DNA from: Piper betle
Taxonomy: Eukaryota; Streptophyta; Magnoliopsida; Piperales; Piperaceae
Direction: 5' to 3'
DNA length: 64,000 nt
Assembly (NCBI GenBank): GCA_033002965.1
Contig: JAURVB010012703.1
Span: 1 to 64,000 of the forward strand
Shown here one piece after another: positions 26,501-40,414 of the stretch (positions within the stretch are counted from its first letter, which is position 1; the number at the start of each line of letters is the position of its first letter). A model generated the notes under the pieces. That model was given only the letters and a program-made list of their open reading frames with translations, did not search any database and was not told where the DNA came from. The position numbers and the translations under genes were made by a program.

Positions 26501-28777
26501 TTAGTATAAATTAACTTAGCAGATGAAAATGCGTTTTCGTTTTGACAATGAGGAGTTTCTGCTACTGAATATTATCACTAAAAGTAATGAGTTTTTTATT
26601 ATGTTTATTTACACTGTTATGATATTGATCTTTGTGTTGTGAAATTAGCTGCTTCTTTTGATGGTTGGCTGCAGTAGTCTATTGACACTTGCTGCTCACT
26701 TCGAGCAGATTAGAGATAGTTAACTAGAAAATGGAAAGTTCAAAGTGTAAATTACAATGCGTAAATTACAAGTGGGCATCACCTTCTTCTCATTCCCCCT
26801 CTTTCGAGGTGCATAACAACTTATAGCTCCTATATATGATCTCACTTTATTCTCATTGTTTGTCAGATGGAATCTATTTTTGAAGGAAAATCTTGCTCAG
26901 TTATGCGTGAAGCTGCACTATCATTGACAAAAGGGCTGGGTCAGACGGCCCAAGAAACTTTTGGTGATTTTGAGGAGGCTGTTGAGAAAGATGCTACCAA
27001 GACGGCTGTGCTGGATGGACCTGTTTATCCCCTCATAAGCTATGTTATCAAATATGTGAAATTTCTGTTTGAGTAAGTCCTGGTGATTGTGTTATTAATT
27101 TTTCTTTTCCAGTGATATGGGATTCCTGGTGACTGTTTTCTAAATTTTCTTTTCCAGTGTTATGAGATTTTTTTGATGAGATGTTTACCCTTTACCTGTT
27201 TCCCATTTTTAAATATTTTCAGTATCAAATATCTTGTTCGTAGTTTCTTTCTTTTAATAGAATGTTTTGATATGTTATTTGCCTTTACTTTTATGCAGCT
27301 ATCAATCAACGTTGAAGCAGCTTCTCCAGGAATTTGATAGTGGTGGGAAAGACTCAAACACACAGTTGGCAGATTTGACTATGTGCATAATGCAAGCTCT
27401 TCAGACCAATTTAGATGGCAGATCGAAGCAATATAAGGATCCTTCATTAGCACAACTATTCCTTATGAATAATATACATTATATGGTCAGATCTGTACGA
27501 AAGTAAGCTCTTCCTTATCTGGTTTTTCAGTTGTGGCATTATATTTTAATCTCTTGTGCCAATGCTACTTTCTGACTTTTTATCAGGTTGGAAGCCAAGG
27601 ATCTATTGGGAGGTGATTGGGTGCAAAAGCATCGTATGTTCAGCAGCATGCAAATCAATACAAGAGAGCGTCTTGGGGAAAGGTGAGACTCATGTAGTAA
27701 GTTACTTCGTCTTGATTGCAACCGTTGATTTTTTATAGACTGCTGAACTTTGAATTGGGTGCTTGTATGTTTATTTTCTTCGTTTTCAATTGTCTATCTT
27801 CCTTAATCTTGCATTCTTGCTGGCCGTTTTATTTCATGCCTATTTTTTTACTTTGATTTTATCTGGATGGGTCTTATCTGTGTTCACAAGTACCAAATGA
27901 GTTGTTGTGATTAATGGTGCGCATGTGTAATTACAGGTCTTAAATTAAATGTGTTTTCTTCTTTAAATTTGGGATTGGCAGCATATAGGTATGAAATATG
28001 TTTTTCATGTACAATACCTTTTGGAATTTGTTTGTATTGCATGTATGGATGATCATTTAGTGAAAAGTTAGTTTAGACTTCTTTGTCAAGTGTATGTAGA
28101 AGATGTTTTTTCCATTTACAAGTTGGTAGAAAAAGTTGCTTGCTTGTCACTACAGATTCTGCAGTGCCTTTCTGTACAAGGCTCGACTTCTTCAGGTGGT
28201 AGTGGTCCTCCTGGAAGTGAAGGGGAAAGAGTAGTGGAGTTTCAAGGGCAATGGTTAAGGACAGGTGTATAACATGTTCTTATGGACATCGTCCTTGGTT
28301 ATTTATTTTTAAATGTTACTTAAAAGTCTTGTTACATTGGAAAGGTGATGTTATGTTTATTTGATTTAGATTCAAGTCATTCAACATGCAATTTGAGGAG
28401 CTACATCTTTGCCAAGCCAGTGGACAGTTCCTGATAACGAATAACGGGAACATTTAAGACTGTCGATTGCAGAAGTTCTTCTGCCTGCTTACAGGTCTTT
28501 CATTAAAAGATTTGGGTAAGTCTTGAATACCTTTAATCTCTGTTTGTGAATATTTGATCTGATGATTAGTATCTAAAACTGTAAACAACTAGTGTAAACA
28601 TGAATGGCTTAACTTGGAGACGTTTATTTTCAACATATTTTTTCGGACACATATTTCAGAAAGCTTATTGAAGGGGGCAAGGCTCCTCAGAAATACATGA
28701 GATATACACCAGAAGAGCTTGAAGCAATGCTAGGCAATTTGTTTGAAGGAAAGTTACCTGATGAGCAAAAGCTATAG
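23504..28777 (+). pseudogene. EXO70A (exocyst subunit) intron-containing pseudogene
   Basis: About twelve exon blocks spell out an EXO70A-type protein, the exocyst subunit that tethers secretory vesicles to the plasma membrane. Diagnostic parts are MVAILGSFDQRLSALDA (exon 1), RRAHENIDKSLKSA, PPTLIPQRIVPLLHDLAVQM, MQWEALETKIGNWIHYM, KRSPEKLFVLLDTYEIM, TAQETFGDFEEAVEKDATKT, LFLMNNIHYMVRSVRK and the end EELEAMLGNLFEGK. Lesions: a deletion of about 10 bases before the exon 1 donor (about 23655), a stop TAA at 24511-24513, apparent loss of the donor after MRIA (about 25768), a missing base near 27630, a frameshift near 28228, and in the penultimate exon a missing base near 28415 and a further stop near 28443. 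Introns are retained, so it arose by DNA duplication. It cannot make full-length EXO70. Confidence 0.88.
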
Positions 28778-31180
28778 CCTTTCCATCTGGTGGGCAATTG
28801 TAAGTAGCAAGCTCTTTGTAAAGGTATCAGTAAATTCTGCTCTGTACTTAGCTATTTTCTTTGTTTTTTATTTTTGGTGAGTGATTGCATTTTTTTAATG
28901 AGTTCATAACTGCGCTTGTACGTAAAAATCTGCGGTAGAGATATCAACAAAATAAGTCCTTGTGTGTTGTGTCTTTCTTTTGGATTTGATATTTTTGCTC
29001 CAAATTTTATGCAGCTTTCAGTAAATTTCTGATCGAAAAACAAAATAACATAACAAATGACAAAACAAAGGGAATAATTTTTTCATTCAACAACGCAATT
29101 GCTTATTGCTTTAATTTGACTGTAAAAGTTAATTATTTGCTATTTTTTCATACTGCATTGTTTTGTCTGTAAGATGCTAAACATGAATCCCACTCCTTTC
29201 ATGATAATAATCTAAATTGCAATTTTTTCAGTGCACTCGTGAAGAGTAGTTTCATGGTTTTGTTCATTAGTAGCCACTGCCCATGATCTAACAAAAGTAA
29301 AACTTCTGGTCCTTTATAATTTGATTGATTATCTTACATAGACGCAGAAAAAAGAATTTGAAGGTCATTTGAAAAATCATTCCAATTTGAAATTGAAATT
29401 CCAAAATGTACGTAGCTGAGTGGGATCTGTTTAAATTCCTGTCTTTTTCCTGTAAAGTGAGATGCTTATTGTTGAAAAAAACAAAAGGTGAGATGCTTAT
29501 TTGTTAACAGTTGTACTTGCAAACAAACTTACTGTGTGACGTTATCTCAACTACTGAACAATATTGCGTGTCATTTAAGCATTTGAAAAGCGATTTGCAG
29601 ATATATTTCTATCATTATTTTTTTTCCCATAGAGGATATGGTTCACGTTATCATGTAAGTATATACACTTCTGAGTTTTGATCATGTTTTCTACCTCGCA
29701 ACTCCCAAAGCTTGCATTGCACTCTATTCAGATAAATGGGAAAAGTTTTTTGCTTCTTTCTTAGCATGGTATTGTTGGCAACTTGTTCAGATTCCATGTT
29801 CCTTTTTTCCATTCCCTCCAAAGCCCTCTAGTTTCCTTCATTCATATGTTCGGCGTTATCTGCTCTTTGGAATCTCTAAACCTGAAGCTTTTTAGCCTTC
29901 TCTATTCCCTCGCCACTATGTGATACGGATGGATATCCGTCCTTTTTCTCTTTAACATGAATCATGCTTTTAACAGTAGGATCCCAACTTAATACTCAAA
30001 TGCCCCGTGACTGTTCCTAGCTTGTCGAAAGTTCCTACAACACTTTCGTGATCACTAGTGTATGTTAACACATGGTTGGAAAAAGATGTTCTTTTTGTTT
30101 GTGGTGCATCTTCCAACGAAGATATCCGTTGCCTTGTGTGTACTAGCTTCCTTTTTAGGGCGGCCCCGTTGGTTTAGAAGATTAAATAAGCATACCGTCT
30201 TGAAAATTCCTTTGACAGTTCTGGGGATCTCTAAGTATTTAGAGTCGCTGTGCTTGCTGTTTGAAGCCAAACAAGTTTGGTTAACATGAAAATCATGTAA
30301 ATGAAAAAAATAATTTTATAAGAAATTAAAATGTAATGAAATAAAATGATATGACAATTTTGAAGATTTATTTTAAATATTTGGATAGTATAAAAATCAT
30401 ATAAAAATAAAATATTTCTTTATCATGCACATTTTTTAAATTTTCTCCAATTTTTTTAACTTTTTCGAAGAAATTATTCTTTTATAAAATTTTTACATGA
30501 ATTTGTTTTGATTGAAAATAAAAAATTTTTTGACTAAAATTTATGATATAAGTAAATTTTTTATTTTCAAAATTTACATTTCTTTTATGCAGTTTTAGGA
30601 CAACCAAACACATGCTTAACTCCCTTGACAAGTGTTTAACTCATTTATCCCAACTTACTAATTGTCTAATATGTTCTATGTTCATCTTTAGAGTGTGAGA
30701 GAAGTATTTGTGGTTAGATATTTTTAGAGAAATTTAAATGTTATCACAGGATCTGTGAATTTTTATTTTATTTTTTGTTTAGAGTGATAATTTACCGGTG
30801 GTAAGACCAAATTAGCAAATAACATTTTAACATCGGTTAAATATCTTCGATGGCGCTTTTGAAAATTCAGTAATTAATAATATTATCACTTAAACACATT
30901 TAAATGTTGATTGTGTCTTAAAGCAGAGAAGGCCGTAAGAACTTACAGCTGATTATAATTCTTTTTGTTTATGTAGGATTTACAATATTTGAAAGGGAAA
31001 ATGGGAATCTAGTGTTTAGTTAATGTAAGAGTTAATATATAGAGTACTCGCAAGTTTTGAAGTGGTAAAATGCGAATGGAGTATTTAGTGAGATGGTTGC
31101 GTCTACTTGAGAATAAATTCTTTCCTCGAGCCAAACTTTAACAACAAACCTGATGATAAGACTGTGAAGCAAAAGCAAAA
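28778..31180. other. AT-rich intergenic region
   Basis: No gene recognised. Open frames on both strands at about 30055-30289 overlap each other and show no domain. Confidence 0.4.
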
Positions 31181-31189
31181 CTTGAATTA

Positions 31190-31620
31190 TTATGTACGTG
31201 TGACCCTTATCTTTTCCAGTTTCATCATTATTATCAACCACCGTTATCAAATAAAGGAGATGAGAAGCATAAATATTTTTTGTTCTATTATCTCAATCTT
31301 TGATTATATTATATACGTTCAGTCATATATTTCAGAAATTCCTAATATCTCATTTTGAACAACTGGTCAAAAAAACGATAACGTGTTAGTTGAAAAAGTA
31401 GGGGGTGGTGAAAGCTGAGGTTAGGTAGGTCCAATATTGGACACATTGGCTTTAATTAAAATCAATGGCCTAGATTTCTTCCTACATGGTTAACAAAGTC
31501 CAAAGTTGTTGCTTTGAAGTATACCCTCTGATTTGGCATTGTCCACGTCCCAATTAATGTATATATTGTATACACCACACATTACATTCTCACAATGCCA
31601 TTGATTGAACCGCCCCCAAT
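31190..31620. repeat. Direct repeat flanking BAHD copy 1 (left)
   Basis: The stretch from TTATCTTTTCCAGTTTCATC through CACATTACATTCTCACA to GCCATTGATTGAA resembles 33490-33780 in the same orientation, with indels. The right copy is the 5' flank of the BAHD gene, so the left copy probably marks the 5' flank of another copy that was deleted. Confidence 0.55.
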
Positions 31621-31879
31621 CAAGCTGATGAAGTAAACGACGGTGAAAGCAAGGCAATGACATTATATATTATATTTTTAGAAAAACATGCATTTCATGT
31701 CAATTGGATTCATAGGCGCTAGTATAGGTAGCAATGCTAAATTGGAATTTGCGGGCTTGAGGGTGATATTAGAACTTATATCCCTATCAACTAGATTTAT
31801 AGGTGGATATTAATATAATTTTTGAAGGATTAATCATTTTTGTTTAAGATGGTATGCCCCACAATTAAAATAATTTTAT

Positions 31880-33406
31880 TTAAACTTGATTTCTTGGAGT
31901 AGAAACATAGGAAAGCAATTCTTGGTCGTTTTCGAATTTGACCAGGTCTCTGGCTTCCATAGCCACCCACAACTCAACTCCATTTCCCTCTCTTTGATCC
32001 AGAGAAGGCAACCGTTCTTTGCAGGCAGCGTTGCAGGAGTCACCCATTGAGGCTTTCCCCACCCAAAATCCACCTCGTAATATCGAAACTTGCACCAGCT
32101 TGTGAGCAATAAGATCTCTACCTCTTTCCCTTGGTACTTTTGCATTGCACCCGCAAAAGCCTCCATAGGCTTCTTATAGCCGTGTGGCCCTTGCAACTCC
32201 TTCACAAATGCCCCGTCAATGTATTTGATGCTGTCTCTAATTTGTGCCTGCAATAATTGAAAACAGAAGTTGCACCCTCATATTCTTTCTCATTGTATTT
32301 GATCGATTAAATTGTTCCAAGTAGAAATTGTAGATAGTATATAGTATGTGGTTTATATATATAGCTCATGTATATGGCTCTAGTTGTAGATTTAAATGTT
32401 CGTATATATTAATTTGAGCTAACATACAATTAGCCTACGAAATTGATACTAATGATTCGTAACACTATTCTTTTAATCCTAGTACCTCGAGGCGGCCGTC
32501 ATGGTCGTCGGCTGGGGATCCCTCCGGCAACGCAATGGCCACGGCCCAGAAGTTTCCGAAGGCGTAGTCCGGCAAGGGCGGCTCCATTCGTCGGCGTAGA
32601 TCCACTGTCTGTGAGACGATGAAACGTCTCTCATCCTGGCCATCGCCTTTCCTCGTCGCCCTCGCCAAGCACCTACACACGAGGGCCGTAAGGGCCTGGA
32701 CGCGAGTGGGGGCGCCGCCGCTCTTCCGCCGGAGAGCGGCGACGTCGTGCTCACCGATAACGAACCTCTTCATGAAAGAATCGGTGACGAAAGGGAACGT
32801 TGCACTGGTGGTCCCTGGTGTTTGTGGGAAGAGGTGGTGATATTGGAAGATATTGAGCTTGGGAGGATTCGCCGATTCGTCGCCTGCGGAAGCCCAACTG
32901 TTGAGGAAAGTGACGAAGCTGGCCATGTCGCCGACGAAGTGGGAGAGGCTCACTCCCACTGCCAATCCGCCGCAGTCGAAGAAGTTGGCCTGCACGGCCA
33001 AGAGGGCATCTTCTCTTCCAGAGTACTTGGTGCATGTACAGTGACAGGGGACAAGCTCGGACAAACCCTGGTCTGGCTTCTTGAAGAGCTCCTCTAGATG
33101 GTAATGAACTCTAGTTTCGTGAAACTCGACACCTTGGTCATTGCATTCGGATCCAGTTTTCCTTGGCTGCATACTTTCCTGCCAGTGGGTAGAATTGCAC
33201 CAAACATTGAGACAGGGAGGACTTGAGACTACTAGAGATGTCAAGGACTGTGGCCTGCCAATTTGGTGGTGAGTGTAGTACAAGATGAGATGAGTGAAAG
33301 CATGAGAGGAGATTTGATCTAGCAGGCAGGGATTGAAGAGACGAAGATGAGGAGGAGTAGGAGAAGCAGGTTTGATAATCTCTATACTAATTGTCTTTAC
33401 CTCCAT
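31880..33406 (-). pseudogene. BAHD acyltransferase, copy 1 (frameshifted)
   Basis: BAHD enzymes move acyl groups from acyl-CoA to alcohols or amines in specialised metabolism, in the cytosol. Exon 1 (32486-33406) and exon 2 (31880-32247), with an intron of about 240 bases, match vinorine-synthase-like members. The catalytic HxxxD is present as SHFVGD, and the structural DFGWG lies in YYEVDFGWGKPQWV. The N-terminal third reads out of frame at about 33155-33235, where the sequence encoding SLSQCLVQFYPLAGK is in another frame, then returns to frame: two compensating indels. A further missing base near 31995-32005 puts the last 50 or so residues (GVELWVAMEARD...ELLSYVS) out of frame. Probably non-functional. 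The nearest intact relative is the copy at 61097-62853. Confidence 0.8.
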
Positions 33407-33489
33407 TTCAGGATCTCTATTGGGGCATGGGGGATGGGTCAGCTACTACGCGTTGTTGTTATGTAGGACTAGAGATCTGAGCTAGTCAA

Positions 33490-33780
33490 CTTGTCCTCAT
33501 CTTTTCCGAGTTTCATCATTATCATATGTAATCAAACACCATTCTCAAATAACGAAGGTGAGATGCATAAATATTTTGATCTAAATATTTTCATTATAAT
33601 GTGTACATTCAACCATACGTGTCTGAATTTCCTTCTCTAATTTTGAACCACTTCCTAGCTTGAGTAACGAGTCACGAGTTGAAAAGTCAAAATAGGGGGC
33701 GGTGGAGGCTTGCGCGCAGCAACGTAACGTAGTCCACACATTACATGCTTACACAGCCATTGATTGAATAGGATTAAGTT
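33490..33780. repeat. Direct repeat flanking BAHD copy 1 (right)
   Basis: Right-hand partner of 31190-31620 and the upstream flank of the minus-strand BAHD copy 1. Confidence 0.5.
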
Positions 33781-34690
33781 TATTTACATATACCTCTTAA
33801 ATAATTGAAATTGGAGTGACCCAACTCACAGATGTCAATGCGATAGAGATGGGGCAACCACAGCATGTACCAAGTATGTCTTTATTGCCATGTGACAATG
33901 TATATGAAAAGTGTTATTATATATACTTCATTATCAATTCCTTAATTTTCATGTAAAATTGACGTGACATATTTTTTAGATTTTAGTCAATGGTTATTGG
34001 AATTAAGCTTATCACAGTTAAATAAGAACCTCTGCGTACCAAGCTCAAAGTTACTAGAAGCTTACATTAGCGCAACGCTATGCATTTACCACGTCTTTTT
34101 AAGAGCGAGTTGGGTATCGACTGTTGCATATTAAGTAGATCCCATAAATTTTTGCAGATCAAAGAGGAGGTACACCTCTCATTGGCAATGACTGGTCGAT
34201 CTTATCTCATCGTATATATTAATGTTGCTCATTAAATTCGTATAAGTTGAAGAAAGTCTTCGGAGTCTCAATGACTTTGCTGGTACAGAGTTACCTTAGC
34301 GCGTGTATTTCAACACTGATTTGATCACATAGTGTTTTATATCTATACGTATGTAGATTATGTTTCACCTAAATATGCTTCATACATTTAATCTCACCTA
34401 GCTAGTGTTCAGTGAGATGTCAATTCTTAGTTGCCTAATAACAACTTTGGGCCACCGACAAAGGAATGGAAGGTGAAGGAAATGCCACTCAAATATGATA
34501 AATAAAACCATAGATCGAAAGGCCAGCAGTGCATGCGACCCAAAAAATACAAGAGCCGACTAATATCTTATCTCTCCAAACTTGTCACCAGGTAATCAAT
34601 AACACGAAGAATCTTATGATCTTATGCACATAAAATCAATTAGGCCACAAGTAGTAACACCGACCCCATTATACACCTTTACTATCACCA
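33781..34690. other. Intergenic region upstream of NHL gene
   Basis: AT-rich with no gene recognised. Confidence 0.4.
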
Positions 34691-34698
34691 ACCTTAAC

Positions 34699-34708
34699 CA
34701 TATAATAA
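34699..34708 (+). promoter_or_regulatory. Probable TATA box of NHL gene
   Basis: CATATAATAAA lies about 90 bases before the start codon of the NHL gene, a normal spacing for a plant core promoter with a short 5' UTR. Assigned from sequence and position only. Confidence 0.45.
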
Positions 34709-34794
34709 ACTACACACACTCGCCCCTTCTTCCAATCCCCACCTTATCACCTTCTTCCACTTCTCCTCCGTCCGCCTGATCTCCATCTCCAACC

Positions 34795-35522
34795 ATGTCC
34801 GAGAAGAACTGCGGCAACAAGAAGCACAGGCGCCAACATCTCTTCCGGCAGCTCTTCGCGTGCGTCCTGTCCATCATCATCCTCATCCTCCTCATCATCC
34901 TCATCATCTGGCTGGTCCTCCGCCCCACCCACCCCCGATTCACACTCCAAGACGCTGCTGTCTACCAGTTCAATGCCACCGGGGCCACCGTTCTCACCAC
35001 CCTCATCCAGATCACTCTCGTCTCCCGCAACCCCAACGACCGCATAGGCGTTTATTATGACAGGATTGCCACTTATGCCACTTACCGCAACCAACAGGTT
35101 CAGACAACTACTTAACATTTATTTTGTAATTTACTCAAAATTTAATTAGAATCCATATATTCGACGTTCTTATGAAGAAAAGATTTTTAACATTTATATA
35201 AACATAGGTGACACTCGCCACTATTCTCCCGCCATCTTACCAAGGCCACCACGAGATCGTAGCCTGGTCGCCGTACCTCCGTGGTGACGCTGTCCCGGTA
35301 TCGCCATTCGTCACCCTGCTTGTGCAGCAGGACCAGGGCGCCGGCTACTTTGTCATCAATATCAAGTCCGACGGCCAGGTCCGATGGAAGGTTGGGACTT
35401 GGATTTCTGGCCATTATCATATTCACGTCAACTGTGCCGCCTACTTCCGACTGGACGGCCACCCGGCTGACGGTGCCGTCATACGACTACAGTTTCCGGT
35501 GGGCTGCTCCGTCGACGTCTGA
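34795..35522 (+). CDS. NDR1/HIN1-like (NHL) protein with LEA-2 domain
   Basis: Two exons (34795-35097 and 35208-35522) join in phase 0 to 205 residues. The short basic cytosolic N-terminus (KKHRRQHLFRQ) is followed by a single membrane segment at about residues 21-44 (LFACVLSIIILILLIILIIW), then the hallmark NPNDRIGVYYD and a LEA-2 type beta domain (QGHHEIVAWSPYLRGDAVPV). NHL proteins are plasma-membrane proteins related to NDR1 and HIN1, often induced in defence and stress. No lesion is visible. The family is clear; the subgroup and ligand are not. Confidence 0.88.
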
Positions 35523-37660
35523 CTAAATGCGTTGCCGGCGTTAACGGCGTTAACGGCGTCGGTGTTTTAGTTATTAAGTTTCCCTTTCAACGTGCGGTGC
35601 CACGAGGTTGTAATCGCTTATTATTATTTTTTTCTTTTTCTTTTTCGTAAGCATGTGTATTTGAAAATGAATAATTGGAGCCAGGAGAATGCTGGGAATT
35701 AATATTTCGTAGTAATTGTAAGATGGTGTATAATTGGCATTATTTATAATAATTGTTAGCTTTCTCTTAATTAATTTTTTGATTAATGTCTTGTTAATTA
35801 CTTAGTCGCCTCTTGTGATGCATGATTAATTCCTACTTTATGAGAGTAAAACCTTATATACTCTTATTAGGGAAACCCACTACTAATTAAAATTAGGAGA
35901 ATCACTTAATCAAAATACAAGAAAAATCATAAAAATATAATAAAAATATTTTTTATAAAAAGTTATGGTTCGAATCTCGTTAATATTAATTTTTTAAAAA
36001 AACTTGCTAACATCAATTTTTTTAAGAAATAATAATTATATTTTTCATGGTAAAAGGTCACTAAACTTGGCTAACCTTAATTTTTAATTTTTTATTAATA
36101 AAAATTTGTTTAGTTACCTTAAAAAATATAGTAAAAAATAAATAATTATAATTCATCTTTTTATTTAAATAAAATATATCTTTAAAGTCGATCACAATTT
36201 ATATCTAAAATATTAAATTATTATAATCTATCTCATTGTTCAATAATATTTTATATATAAAATTAAAATTTACCTGATATAAATCATGTGCCATTCAACA
36301 TCTTGCCACGTTTCAATTAATAGTGTTGTTAGGAGGTTGAATTTAAGGGTATTGCCGATGATTTTCTAATGAAATTAAGGGGAGCAACAAAATTTTTGAT
36401 CAGTCAATGGCTGATCTTTTTGCCTGTGAAATATGGATGCTTGCTAACAATTGTCCCCGTATGAATGAGAATTACTTTGTTGGTAAGCACTTCAGATTGA
36501 GGAACGAGGAAGAGGATCTGGCTTGCGTTTATAATGGACTTGGGTAATTTGATAAAAGAAAAAGAGGTTAGTCATTCTACAAGACCTCAAATTTGATGTG
36601 ATTTGTTGGGTCTGGTGGTGTCCTTTCTATCTTTATGAACGCCCTTTCCGGGTGGTGCTTGAAGCTTTCATATCGTCTTCCACGACCGTGACCTAATAAC
36701 CAGTTTTCATCATCACTCGGGCGAAAAATAAGCACATCTTAATGTGGTTTTTTGCTTTGGGCCAAGACTTTTTTTAATGAGTGCAGGAAAGGTATAGAAA
36801 GACATGACTTCTGTAATTATTCCAGAGTCTTTGATGAAGGGAATAGTCCCCCTGATTGTGTATGAATACTTGATATAAGCATGTGTAAAGAAAGCTAGTG
36901 GATCATATTGGTTTGGATCTTTCTAATTCAAAGATGTGTTGTCCACTTCACTGGAAAAAAAGAAGCTAGTCGAGGTGGATTGTTCTGGAGAATTCAGAGC
37001 ATTTGGTGATGGCAATGATCAACTCTAGCTAACTTAATTATGATAATTGGAAGCGAGAAGAGCGTCGTCTTCCAGAAGAAAGAATGTGCTTTTAACATGA
37101 TATATTGTCGGTTTCTTGACGTAGAAGGGAGGAGCAACTCTAGCTAGCATGCATTTGTTGATGTCTTTCTTGGATAATCTGTAAATTCCCTGTTTAAATG
37201 TTATAAGATTTTACTTATACGATTAGCTCATATATATTTATTGGTTATGAGAAGCTCTTAATATTGTGATTTTCTCTCCAAAGCATTATTGTTTTCTAAT
37301 CATTTAAGAAATATATATTATCTACAACATATATAAATGCTTTTGAGCTTTGATGGGCTGAGCTTTTTACTTGTTGATTCAACAGAGTTCTAAGTCGCCC
37401 TAATTGGGAGTGAAGCTCAATCTAATTCATCCAGCCCCATCCTATTACAAACAACCAATCTAATTAAATAAAACAACCAAATTTAGGCTTGAATTTGATA
37501 CTTATCAAATAAAAGAAAATTGCCAAGTTTGATGTGTCAAGTACTTACATGACACCAACATTGTTTGAGTTAAGCAAAAGCTCATCGGAATTTGATTACA
37601 CCTCCATGGATTTATTCTAATTCTAATCTATTCTCCAAACCCAGTTTTGCTAATCAGTCG
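35523..37660. other. AT-rich intergenic region
   Basis: No gene recognised. Parts of 36400-37150 are less AT-rich and may be a decayed insertion. Confidence 0.35.
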
Positions 37661-40414
37661 AACCGGGAAAAGGAATGAAAGAAAATGATTTCCATCACTT
37701 CATGTCCAACGTAAGTTGGTCGGGAAACGATTTACCCCATGGAAAGGCTTTCCTAGAAATGAATGACTCCCAATTCCCTGACCTTTTACCCCTTCCCCTT
37801 CTCCTTCGCAGCCGGAGCGGCGCCGCTCCGGCGGCTACCTCCGGCTCCATCTCCGGTGAATTCATCCTCTCACAATCTCATTTTCGATTCCCTTCTTTCT
37901 AAAGCTTACTTCCCGAGGTTGTGGATACGTTCAATATATTTGGTTTTGGTCATTGGATCGGTTTGTTTGATTATATTGGGTATCTGTGGTTGCTTGATTG
38001 CCTGGAAATTGCACGGAGTATGTTGTGGGGTGTTAATGTGAGAAAAATCTTTCTTTTTTTTGTTCTACTTATGTTTCATTCAAGGGTTGGAGTTTTGCGA
38101 GGCTCAATGAAATTTTGAGAAGCTATTGCTACTTTTTCTTTTGTTCTACAAATCAATTGGAATCGATTGTAATGCAAAATTAGTTGTGATTAAGGACTTG
38201 TTACTGATGAAAACATGTAAATAAATTGGTTCATGATGAATACAATGTGATGATGGGAAATGTGTTCGTATTCGCATGAACTACTTGTGTCTTTGGCGGT
38301 GGATGTAGTTCTCTTTGTGCAGTCCTTTACTTTACTACCAGCGGTGTTTATTTTTCTGTTATACATGTCTTGTCTGATTGTTATTGAATTGCCATATTAC
38401 ACCTCAAAGTGTTTCTTTTCTAGCTATAGATATTTTTTGAGTTTTTTTTTAAATTAAATAATTCTAAACCATTTTTCTTTTTAATTTGGTTCTTTCTTTC
38501 AGCTGATTTTTTTGGACCATATTTGCTAGTGTCCAGCACTGCTAGTGTATTTCTATATAAAATTTTCAGGCATCAAATACTTTGGGGAATGAAATAAGCA
38601 CCTAATTTGACTATTTGTTTTCAAATGAACAGAGGAGTCTTGATAGAAACTTGAGAAGCATGGATCGACCACAGCGAGATTATGCAGCAACAATGGGGCT
38701 GCAACATCAGCAGAATCGCTAGGTTCAATGGCAACATCATCCACTCTATGGTGTTCATCCACAAGCTCAGCAGTTTCTTCAGCAAATACATGGTTTACTA
38801 TTTATCCTACCCCATTCATCTCTTCAACTTAAGTTTATTTTTTCTCGTCTTTTGCAACCACAACAGTAGATCCATTCTCATTACTCTTATAAACCAACTT
38901 GATCTTCCTACAATGATTCTTCCATTTACAATGCCTCTTTCGGGCGTTTGTGATGGCGTCCCAAATTTTTCAGATAGATTGGTGAGATGTCCAGTGGAAC
39001 AATTAGGAACTAGTAGCAGAGATATGAAATCCGAGAGGGAACCACTAGTATGTAATTAAGGAGCTTGTATTTCTTTCCTGCCTGAGAAGGATTGAAAGGA
39101 AACCCGGTTCAGTTGGTTCTGGATGCCCCAATTTCTTGGCCATTGCTAATCGAAAGGTGATCACTCAGTATGATAATGTTTATATGTCTTATAGGAAACA
39201 GAGGAACACTAGTTGCCACACATCATGAGTCCGAGAGCTACTGTTTGGTGATCAGAATTTTTCCATTACTGCGTCGTTTGGCTGCAAAAATGGGAACAGC
39301 TAAGGTGATCATGCATTCTGTTTAATAAAAAAACTTCTGATGTCTGCCGTGTTGCAATACTCATGCATGCAGTTTGTATTTTGTAGATGTTCCAGCCGGG
39401 TTCTGTATTCCACGAGTGTTGAAAATTCATAGTTAAATTCAATAGCTGAAAAGTGTTTCAAATATCACTCACACCGACATTACACACGGATCTTTTTATT
39501 TATCTTCTGGTACATAACGCATTGGGCATTGATAAATTTTCCTTTTGGATCCATGCTGATTAATTTTTAAATCAAGGTCCATGCTTGATATGAGTGAAGA
39601 AGTGCAGATGGAATCATGACTACACTTGGTCTCCTTAAAGTACAAAGCAGCGGGAAGCTTCATGTCTTATGCTCTGGGTTCCAAGATAAAAAACACGTTC
39701 ATCTTTCATCTTTTGGTGCTATTTTAGCAGAGGCAAACAGACAAAACTCCTTATTTGAAGCTATCCAATCCATCCGTAGTGTATGCTTCCAAACATCAAT
39801 ATGCAGGGGTGGAAGATTCTTCCAGTGGTGGCAACGCTGCTCTTGCTAGAGCTCGATCCCATAACCAGCGCCTGCTGCATTGGCAATGATATTGCTGCTA
39901 TGGAATCTGCCGTGAACAGTGTGCGACGAGTCGAGGGAAGAGGCCCCGCTCCTGCACCTCCGCCTCCCATTTGCAATGCCAAGAGGTCACCCACTGTTGG
40001 AATAGTGACCCATCCCCCTCCACCGAACATGCTTCGTTAGAATTCTTTTATTATCACAAAGTTTATGTTAAATAAGGTCATGTCTGTGCTCGACTCTTTT
40101 AACATGTTGCTAAAAGATGTGATTTCAAGAATGGATGTGTACCACGCACACAATGTGTAGGCCAGCCAGTGCCGAACTTGTCAGATGTTGATAGAATCGA
40201 ATATTCTCGCCATTAGCTAACGCACTGTTTCTAGTTAAGTTAAGCGTGTGCTGCATAGAACTGATTGGAGCCATCTGTGGGGAATCTGACATTCACACGT
40301 TGCTTTTTCATTGAGTGGGAACACTATCATCTACCTCTGCATCGAAAGTGTTTTCTGGGTGGTCGGGAAGTTTTTGGCGATTTGTCTCCTTCAGTTGTCG
40401 GGTTTTTGAGTTAT
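37661..40414 (+). other. Unrecognised, possibly decayed transcribed region
   Basis: Short coding-like blocks occur on the plus strand, for example MDRPQRDYAATMGLQHQQNR (38660-38720, then a TAG), MTTLGLLKVQSSGK (39616 onward) and APAPPPPICN (about 39940). Some are bounded by GT/AG-like sites, but they are broken by stops and do not join into one frame. I do not recognise the family. It may be a pseudogene or the long 5' flank of the PPase pseudogene that follows. Confidence 0.3.

Noticed and set aside
30055..30289. Overlapping 70-75-codon frames on both strands
   Set aside because: Mutually antisense, no domain, in AT-rich intergenic DNA.
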